From: Paratinospora sagittata
Taxonomy: Eukaryota > Streptophyta > Magnoliopsida > Ranunculales > Menispermaceae
Length of the DNA stretch: 64,000 bases
Assembly: GCA_035771175.1 (NCBI GenBank)
Contig: CM069589.1
Location: 30,510,201-30,574,200 of the forward strand
Direction: 5' to 3'
Shown one piece after another: positions 56,701 to 64,000 of the stretch (position 1 is the first letter of the stretch; the number at the start of each line of letters is the position of its first letter). The position numbers and the translations under genes were made by a program. The notes under the pieces are model-generated. The model saw only the letters and a program-made list of their open reading frames with translations, was not told the DNA's origin and did not search any database.

Positions 56701-57313
56701 TCAAATGCCTTTTGAATAACTCAAATCATAGTTCGAAAGAACTGATTACGGCTTTTTGAATTTTGATTGCTGATTGGATTCATAAGTACGTTGGTCAATG
56801 GCTAACAAACATTCAAAAAGCCATAACGTTTTCATCCTGACTCGGATTTGAGTTATTGCACATGCATTGGAAAGTTCAAGAAACAGTATTTCCAACGCCT
56901 TTTGATTAACTCGTAACAGAGTCAGCATTAAACTGTTATGACTATTTGAATATTTCTTACCGATTAGACCAATAATAAGTAAGTTGAATGATTGGTATTA
57001 AACTTTAAAATAACCACAACGTTTTCTTGTCGACTTCAATTTGTGTGATTAAACATGCGTTAGAAATAGGAAGATGAGATATTTCCAACTCCTTTTGAAT
57101 CACTCAAATCAGAGTAAGGATGAAAAGTTACGGCTATTTGGATTTTTCTTCACGATTAGCTTGATAAGTAAGTTGCGCGATCAATTAGAAAATCTCAAGT
57201 AGCCATAGAATTTTATTCCCGACGCTGATTAGAGTGATTGAACATGCGTTGGAAATAGGAAGAAACAATATTTTGAACGCCTTTTGAATAACTCAAATCA
57301 GAGTTGGGATGAA
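50745..57313. repeat. Satellite array with ten-monomer higher-order repeat; monomers palindromic
   Basis: About 35 tandem monomers of 180-198 bp. In the first unit, monomers start at 50745, 50934, 51124, 51317, 51506, 51697, 51895, 52075, 52260 and 52449. The ten-monomer pattern then repeats from 52640, 54536 and 56414 (periods 1895, 1896 and 1878 bp), the last copy ending after about 4.5 monomers. Corresponding monomers in different units are nearly identical, while neighbours within a unit are clearly diverged. Each monomer holds two arms of about 65 bp in inverted orientation (for example 53044-53110 and 53122-53192), spaced by 11-18 bases, with the words ATTCAAATAGCC and GATTTGAGT in one arm and their complements in the other. 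No coding frame. Confidence 0.95.
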
Positions 57314-58160
57314 AAAAGAACAAAAGATCTAGTAAACTAGGTATTTTATGTTACTTTTCGGTAACCGGTGACTGGTCCGGTTACTATTAAATGTTCAAAG
57401 TATTAATCAATAGTGACCGGTCACCAGTGATCAGAAAGTCAGTTATGCACATTAATTTTTAGATCTTCTGTTCTTCTTTCCATTGTATTTTCAATTACTC
57501 AAATCAGAGTTAAAACAAAAAAGTTATGGTCATTTAACGTTTACTTACCGATTGTTTACCGAACGGTGTATCATTTAAGCAATTCATAAGTAAATTTCAA
57601 ATGACCCTAAAGTTTTTGTTTTAACTTTGATTTTAGTTATTTAGAATGTGTTGGAAAGAGCAAGAAAAGATCTAGTAAACTAAATGGTCTATGTTACTTT
57701 TCGGTAACCGGTCCTGTTGCTATTAAATGTTTTAAGTATTAGTCAACCGTAACCGGTCACCGGTGATCGAAAAATAAGTTAATGCAATAAATTTGTTGAT
57801 TTTCTCTTCCTCTTTCCACCGCATTTCCAATTACTCAAATCAGAGTTAAAATGAAAAAGTTATGGCCATTTAGAGTTTACTTACCGATTATTTACTGAAC
57901 GGTGTATCATTTCAACAGTCGATAAGCAAACTTCAAATGACCCTAACATTTTCGTTTTAACTCTGATTTACTGATTTAAAATGTGTTGGGAAGAAGAAGA
58001 AAAGATTTAGTATACTAGGTGCTTTAAGTTACTTTCCGATAACCATTGACTAGTCTCGTTGCTATTAAATATTCAAAGTATTAATTAACTGTGATCGGTC
58101 ACCGGTGAACGAAAAGTCAGTTAAAGCACGTGAATTTGTAGATCTTCTCTCCCATGTCAT
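57314..58160. repeat. Enlarged palindromic satellite variants, about 340 bp
   Basis: Two and a half further units with AGATCT-type starts at 57325, 57668 and 58003 (periods 343 and 335 bp). The outer arms are recognisable satellite arms (ACTCAAATCAGAG, TGTGTTGGAAAGAG), but a further inverted pair lies where the short loop was. AAGATCT at 57324-57330 faces AGATCTT at 57461-57467, and GTAACCGGTGAC at 57361-57372 faces GTGACCGGTCACC at 57413-57425. These units are more diverged from each other than the higher-order copies are. Confidence 0.88.
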
Positions 58161-58411
58161 AATTAACCATATCACTGGGACACAACACTACACGTTGTAG
58201 TGACTATGCTCGCTAAACCTGCAGGAGTCGACCTCACGAGCTTTAAGGTGTCGGCCAAGCCGAACTAAGAAGAATTTCATTGGAGAGAACATTATCCATC
58301 ACTCGGATATCAGTGGGTTGCGCGCATCAGAGACTGGGCGCACATCACCAGGAGGTTATCGAGCGAGGGCCCACATTTATCACGTTTGATCCACAGACAG
58401 CGCCGCCTTAG
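58161..58411 (+). pseudogene. Short coding-like stretch, unidentified
   Basis: After the satellite the composition changes to GC-richer sequence. A plus-strand frame reads TMLAKPAGVDLTSFKVSAKP, a stop at about 58266, then EEFHWREHYPSLGYQWVARI and RDWAHITRRLSSEGPHLSRL. The Trp- and Arg-rich helical look is protein-like, and there is no comparable minus-strand frame. It could be a later part of the ORF broken at 50744, or part of another element's gag. No family is recognised with confidence. It ends where an Athila-type LTR begins (58412). Confidence 0.4.
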
Positions 58412-58805
58412 TGATAGTAAATATTTGTATCGCAAGTATATGATTGTCAAGTAATAATATAAACCGACAGTGAGCCGGGTATCGTCCTCAAGGATAATGA
58501 ATTTAACTATTAAAATTGCCCAAAACTACTATAATCTTGATTTTATCTAGGTGATCAAACTGTGATGAATTAGTTGCTGAAAGAGTAAATTTAACCAAAT
58601 CAAGCAAAATTAAGTAAATCGAATATAAACTGGAGAAAAATCAATGGATGTATAGCTTTAGGGATATGATTTCACTATATTTATCAATTATGAATTGCTA
58701 AAACATATGCATCACTGATTAACTCATTAATTTATAAGTTAAGAATCCCAATTCATTCAATTCCCTCTACTGAGTCATAAAACCAACACAATAGAAAATT
58801 CTATT
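58412..58805 (-). repeat. Athila-type LTR fragment
   Basis: Similar in layout and many words to the left part of the Athila A1 LTR (5593-5960): TATCGCAAGTATATGA, GTCAAGTAATAATATAA, ATCGTCCTCAAGGATA. It starts TGATAGTAAATA at 58412. The bases just before (CAGCGCCGCC) only loosely resemble a primer-binding site. It is interrupted by solo LTR E at 58806. It may be the 3' LTR of the Athila copy to its right. Confidence 0.6.
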
Positions 58806-61592
58806 TGTTAACCTAAGTGGTTCATCACTTAGCATGTTCCTAAGTATACTTGATGAAGTATACTTTGATGATCAAACAAAATCTCTTTCAGTGCTTACGA
58901 GATTTAATCAAAAACCTATCTCAGCACCTGAGGAAAGCAAAAAGCCAAAGAATGATTCAATTAAGAAACTGAAGGTCATATCAGACATTCAAAATCGTTT
59001 CAATCAAAGGACCTCAAAGATCATATCATGATTTCACGATCACATCACACAAACGATTTGATCAAGCTTCAAGACTACATCTTTCGATCAACGTTCAAGA
59101 CATTCAACTCTAACTCGAAGTTCACATCGAAGATATCACAATAAAGAGTTGGATTTAAAGATTATGAGAAATATGAGAAATACATAATATTTAAGGTATA
59201 TCTTTCTCTAATTGATATTGCTCAAACGTTTTTCAAAACCATGAACAAATCACTTGCATATTTGCATGTTTTGATCTAATGCTTTACTGTAATTCAAATG
59301 ATTTAATTTTCTATGTTTAATTTGAAATTTACCGAGTTTTTATTCGCATTCATCGTATTTTTAATCGCGAGTCAAAACAATGTTTCAAGAGTCTTTTAGG
59401 ACACTAATGATTTACCAGTGCTCTCCTGAACTTGTTAAGTTAGGACGCTGATGATTCATTGGACGTTGATAACATTGAAGGTTAAATTGAATTGATTAAT
59501 CAGGACGCTTACTTGTAAGTAGTTGCCTCCCTTTAGTCAACCTCTAAAATTGTTAGGACGCTGACTCAACATCAGCGTACTGAAAGATTCCTAAGTTCTT
59601 CAAAGAATTTATCTTTGAGGACACTGATAATTATAAGTTGGATAAACTATCAAGACGCTATCTGGATAGGAGCGCCCTCATCTTTGGAAACCAACTTAAT
59701 AACTTTCAGGACGCTGATTGTCCTTCAGTGCACTTGGTTTTGTTTTCCAAATGTTTTGATATGTTAGGACGCTTACTCGGAATAGTTGCGCCCTCATGCA
59801 CTTAATTGTTTTAAGACAAAGTAGAACGCTAACTGTGCATTAGTGCCCTCAAGTTTAAGTAACTTATGTCGCAAAAAAAGTCAGGACGCTTACAAGTTAG
59901 TAGCGCCCTCACTTCATTATTCAGCAGAACGCTTATACATAATAAGCGCCCTCAAGGAACAAAATGACAAAATTGATATTGTGCGTCTGGACCTTGATTA
60001 CAGAATCAGGACATTAATTCAACAACCATCATTATTCTAACAAGTACACTATATCAGTCTACTTTTTTAGAACAGATCTTTGCACATAATCCTTTTCAGA
60101 TTTATCAGAGATCTTCTCTGATACATGAATCAAGTTTCTCTAAAACTTTCCTTATTCATGTAGTCTGAAAAGAATCAAATGTTAGTGAAAATTACAGTTT
60201 CCATTCTCATATAACATTCTAGTCGTTGTGTGTAAACGTTCACATTGTATTTGAATTTCAAATGTCTAACAACTATTATCTACTAGGTCTATAAATACAA
60301 ACACTTTGAATCAAACAACTTGCCGATAATTTTTATTGTGCCAAAAACTTTTTAAAAGTTAGTCGATGTTTAATCTTTCAAAATGTTTTTCAAATGCACT
60401 AAGTTTTCAAAGTATTCTTCACTGATACTTTGCATAGTCAATAGATTTTCATATTGAGCTTCAATTATATTCAATCTTTGAAAATCTATTTTGAACTGGT
60501 TTCTACTCAAATTCTCAGCCTGGATTTATACTTAACTTCAATCATGCTGATGAAGGAATTTGAGAAATAGTTCATGAGAGATACAGTTGTACATGATTTC
60601 ATATCTTAAGTATTGCATTGAACTATATCAATAGTTTTGTTAACTACTGAATACTAAACCAGAAGTTTTCATGATTATATATTTATCTATTTTGAAAACT
60701 ATCTGAGTCTATGATTTACACTGGTCCTGCATTTTCAACTTCAATGTTTCAATGGTATCATAATGTTTTCAAAGAAGCACTTAATTGATTTACATATCAT
60801 TCACGTTTTTCAAAACTGCACGTGAGCAATACCGAACATTGAAAAGTAAAGGACTGTAAGTGTATGTCTCTTATCTTTACGTATTCAAATTCATACATCT
60901 TTATAATGCTATGCACATGAGCTTAATTGTAAAGTGTTCTACTCAGTTAGAACCAACATTATTAGTTTGTGTTATAATGTTGGTGTGTTTCTAGATTGAA
61001 ACAACTAAGACAAGTGAATGTAGTTCACTTAATGATTTCAGGGTTGAAATCATGTTAAGGTTCATCCTCACCTGTAAGTAGGAAACCGGTTCATCCTAAC
61101 CCCTTAAAAGGATAGGTTTGTCCTTAACTTGTAAAAGGATAGGTTATCTCTGAACCTATAAAAGGGAAATGGTTCTCCCTTATCCCGTAAAAGGAAAATG
61201 GTTCTTCCTTATTCCATAAAAAGAAAACAATTCTTCCTTATCCTGTAAATGGAACATGGGTTTTTCCTCATCCCAGAAAAAGAAATGCGGTTCATCCTTA
61301 GCCCGCAAAAGGATAGGTTTGCCTTGAATCTGTAAAAGGGCATGTATAACGGTTTAGTTCTTACCCGTAAGAGAATCAGTTAGTAGATTGAGAAAATCCT
61401 AATCGGGAGATTAGATAGTGGATGTAGGCTTGGCCGAACCACTATAAATTTTAGTGTGCTTTTAGTTATGCATTTTACTTTACAGTTAGTATGTGCATTT
61501 AGTTCCAATGTACCAATGTATATCACTAAGTCATTGGAAAAGTTTTAAATTGACCATCACACCCAATTCACCCCCCTCTTGGGGCACCAACA
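58806..61592 (+). mobile_element. Solo SIRE-like LTR E
   Basis: 2787 bp from TGTTAACC to GGCACCAACA, flanked by CTATT (58801-58805) and GTATT (61593-61597), a target duplication with one mismatch. No primer-binding site or internal region follows, so a solo LTR formed by recombination between the two LTRs is likely. It is related to LTR C from about 59280 (ACCGAGTTTTTATTCGCATT) through the motif array (59393-59958), the TATA box (TCTATAAATAC, 60288-60298), U5 mini-repeats (61060-61380) and the conserved stem block (61411-61450). The open frames at 58834-59031 and 59843-60040 are not supported as genes. Confidence 0.8.
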
Positions 61593-62346
61593 GTATTGGC
61601 TAATCATTTTAGATGACAAAGAATAATGAAAAAAGCTCAAATAGGGTGACTAGGGGTAATTCAACATGAAGGTGGGCTTAATGGCACAATATTTCCAAAC
61701 ATGGCCTAAATCATATCTCTTATGATGTGATTCCTAGGGTTTCGCCTCAAGAAATGATCAAACGAGTTCTAGAATTCAGTTTGAATAGTGAGATTTTAGT
61801 GATGCTTAACTTGCCAAATCTCAATTTAAACAGCAAGTTGAACTCATGATCATGATTTCATATTCAAAAGTCAACAAGAATGTCCAATAAACATGGCAAA
61901 GCAAATCAAGCACACAAACTTAAGAGTATTTTCTTATTTTCCAAAAGTCATGTTTAGAAATGAGTGTTAATCCTATCATAGATCATCCATACAAAATCAA
62001 AGCTCAAAAAGGAATATGGATTTATTCAATGATCTAGACTCATCAAATACAAAACAATTCTCACTAAGACAAAGAATTCAAACTCTCCCTAAACATAAAC
62101 TCAACATTGTCCTCAATGCAAAAATATCCACAAAACAAGATAAAAAAAATAAGGTCAACGAAACTCCCCTAGCCCTAAAGGATAGAAGGCTCCAAGTTAA
62201 TTCTCTTGCGTTGGGCAACTCCGAGTTCCCCCAAATTTGAATTGAAACCTGGAAAGGGACAAAGAGATGTCATTAGTGGAAAAATAAAACTCAATTCCTG
62301 TACTACAATGACTAAAAAGAAAACAAAACATAAAAACTAAAATTCG
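61593..62346 (-). other. Athila copy 2: 3' noncoding region
   Basis: No gene. By position and orientation this is the stretch between integrase and the 3' LTR of a minus-strand Athila element. An open plus-strand frame at 62016-62240 has no family features. Confidence 0.5.
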
Positions 62347-62429
62347 GTTGGGTTGCCTCCCAACAAGCGCTTCTTTGTAGTCTTTAGCTAGACTTTTATT
62401 GCTCATGGTGGTTCATAGTAGAAGAACAT

Positions 62430-62880
62430 CTCCTCCTTCCGGTTGGCTTGGCTAAAACAATGCGTCTTTCGACAAAATTTAGTACATGCTTCCACAAAGA
62501 TCTCTGCATATTCAAACCTTTAAAGTTGTCCTTGTTGCACTAAAATGTTTGCCACAACATGAAGCATGACAGCCATGAAGAATCTCTAGTACTCCTTTTT
62601 CAAGCAAACTTTGCATGGTAGCTTGATTTTTGCATCCTTGAAAGAAAAAAGGATCATCCCATTTATAAAACTTGTCATCAACAAAAACTTGTTGCTTCTC
62701 CCCATGGAATGTTCTCTCTTTCAACACACCAATCCGAGGAGAACTCAAAGGTGCAAGAGCTACACTTTTCATATCTTCTGACTTGAATTTAGAAGCTTCA
62801 TCAATAGAGCTCACAAACAGAAACTCAAAATGCTTTTTCTCCTTAATTTTCACTGATTTTTCAGAATTTGGTTGACCCAT
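62430..62880 (-). pseudogene. pol: Athila copy 2 integrase N-terminus, joined to protease
   Basis: From MGQPNSEKSVKIKEKKHFEF the frame runs through a variable stretch to VDDKFYKWDDPFFFQGC and EILHGCHASCCGKHFSATRT, the Athila integrase zinc-binding region (F-x-W-D-D-P and H...C-G-x-H-F). It stops at 62512-62514. Worn traces continue to about 62430 (CTKFCRKTH-like words). It shares its frame with the protease ORF, separated only by one stop and a few codons, so the whole RT-RNase H segment (normally about 500-700 codons) has been removed. The catalytic core of integrase is missing too. Confidence 0.78.
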
Positions 62881-62883
62881 GTT

Positions 62884-63340
62884 TCACTCCAAAGGTTCAC
62901 CTGGACTCATCACCATCATGCTCTCTTGAACATTGCTTTGCACCACATCAACTCTATCGCGCAAGCTCTTTTCTTCATGAAGTTTTGGAGTCTTGTAGAT
63001 GTTAAACTTGGCTTCTTCATCATTTACTCTCACTATGAATGCTCCTCCCTCAACATCTATCATAGCTCTACTCGTGGAGAGGAATGGTTTCCCAAAGATG
63101 AGTGGTAGTTCTTCGTCCTCCTCCATGTCCAACACCACAAAGTCTACAAGAAATATAAATTCATCCACTTTGACTAGCACATCTTCAATAATGCCCCATG
63201 GATATGTGATTGAACGATCGGCTAGTTGAAGGGATATAGTGGTGGGCTTCACCTGTCCTAATCCAAGCTTCCTGAAAATAGCAAAGGGCATCAAATTAAT
63301 GCTCGCACCAAGATCACATAAAACATTATCAAAAGAAGAT
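62884..63340 (-). pseudogene. pol: Athila copy 2 protease
   Basis: Reads CDLGASINLMPFAIFRKLGL, TTISLQLADRSITYPWGIIE, DVLVKVDEFIFLVDFVVLDM, and LPLIFGKPFLSTSRAMIDVE. It is a close relative of the A1 protease at 3131-3720, with the active-site Asp kept as D-L-G. It is open for about 150 codons. The tail RVDVVQSNVQESMMVMSPGE ends at a stop before the integrase piece. Confidence 0.87.
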
Positions 63341-63399
63341 GAAGCAATAACACAAGGAATAGAAAAACTCCTTGGATCCTTGAGCTTTTATGGAAGTTT

Positions 63400-64000
63400 C
63401 TTTTGCAAGATGGCACTGCATTCTTTATTTAGCTTGACGGTTTCAAATTCAGCTAGCTTTCTCTTCTTGGACATCACCTCCTTCATGAATTTTGCATAAT
63501 TTGGCATTTGCTCCAAATCATCTGCTAAAGGGATGTTGATGTGAATTTTCTTGAAGATATTAAAAAATTTAGTTAATTGATCATCAAGCTTTTGTTTTGC
63601 AAATCTTTGAGGGTAAGGAATGGGGGTTTTGAGGATAAGTAAATTATCCGGGAATGTGATGTGACCTAGAACAAAGTCCCTCTTTGTAGCCTCTTGTCTT
63701 TTGTCACTTGAACCCCATTGCCTTGTTGTGGCACTTCTTCTTGAACTTCTTTTGCGACCTCTTCTTGAGCTTTTGAATATGATGGAATGGATGGTGAATA
63801 AGGAAATGAACTCAGCTTAACCTTGCTCGGTAAAGGAGTACTCTCAACTTATTTGCCACGCCTTAATTTGATAGCCATGCATCTCTATTTTGGATTCACT
63901 TTTGTATTGCTTGGAAAGGAAATTTGTTGATGTTGTCGGGCACTAATGGCTGAGGCAATTTGTCCCACTTGAACTTCCAAATTCTTAACAGAGGCACCCA
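63400..64000 (-). pseudogene. gag: Athila copy 2 gag, C-terminal part
   Basis: At the window edge the minus strand reads GASVKNLEVQVGQIASAISA, a hallmark of Athila Gag, then SNTKVNPK, a stop at about 63873, and a frame-disturbed remainder. Around 63590-63480 the frame gives KLDDQLTKFFNIFKKIHINI and MPNYAKFMKEVMSKKRKLAE, the Gag end that precedes protease. The N-terminal part lies outside the window. Confidence 0.82.

Larger units (their letters stand above)
62347..64000 (-). mobile_element. Athila-type gypsy copy 2, internally deleted, right end outside window
   Basis: Minus-strand gag (63400 to beyond 64000), protease (62884-63340) and integrase start (about 62430-62880) in this order, with RT and RNase H missing. 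At 62351-62370 the minus strand reads GCGCTTGTTGGGAGGCAACC, a word widely conserved just downstream of pol in Athila/Tat elements. Its 5' LTR would lie beyond the window. Confidence 0.85.

Noticed and set aside
50745..58160. CRISPR-like array of repeats
   Set aside because: Repeats are contiguous 180-340-bp monomers without short direct repeats and unique spacers, and the context is a plant genome. It is a satellite.

Overview
This window is plant (angiosperm) nuclear heterochromatin with no recognisable host gene. It is AT-rich and built from nested LTR retrotransposons of lineages known only from plants: Ty1/copia of SIRE/Maximus type, and Ty3/gypsy of Athila, Tekay/Del and Reina-like chromovirus types. 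It also holds a 6.6-kb satellite array with higher-order structure. Almost every coding region has stops or frameshifts. A pericentromeric or similar repeat-rich location fits, but the species cannot be named from the sequence.

Left part (1-32370). A Tekay-like LTR (1-2313, itself carrying a SINE-like insertion at 286-597) is joined to a minus-strand Athila element (2314-7018). That element is joined to the pol and 3' LTR of a plus-strand SIRE-like copia ('copia A', 7019-10483). The copia A LTR was hit by a plus-strand Reina-like gypsy (10484-32326, 5-bp duplication AATTG). The Reina-like element was hit by a minus-strand SIRE-like copia ('copia 2', 12370-29031, duplication AGTCG). Copia 2's 3' LTR was hit by a minus-strand Tekay chromovirus (13650-22853, duplication GTAAG). 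A further Tekay-like LTR remnant (25796-28361) replaced the front half of copia 2. The exact target duplications allow the order of insertion to be read.

Middle part (32371-50744). Two related plus-strand SIRE-like elements (B, 32371-40025; C, 44360-49849) carry gag and a long accessory ORF of about 1000 codons but no pol. Between them lie a second SINE-like copy (40026-40312), a Tekay-like RT/RNase H fragment (40313-41159) and the LTR and gag of another copia ('D', 41160-44359). A fragment with a further plant-transposon-type ORF follows (49850-50744).

Right part (50745-64000). The satellite (50745-57313) has monomers of about 190 bp, each an imperfect palindrome, arranged ten to a higher-order unit of about 1.9 kb. 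The unit is present three times plus a partial fourth. Variant units of about 340 bp, in which the palindrome is enlarged, follow (57314-58160). Then come a short coding-like stretch, an Athila-type LTR fragment, a solo copia LTR ('E', 58806-61592) and a second minus-strand Athila element in which protease is joined to integrase with RT and RNase H deleted (to the window end).

The most unusual things are the palindromic higher-order satellite, the hairpin arrays that recur inside the copia LTRs, and the two-copy pol-less element family with its accessory ORF.
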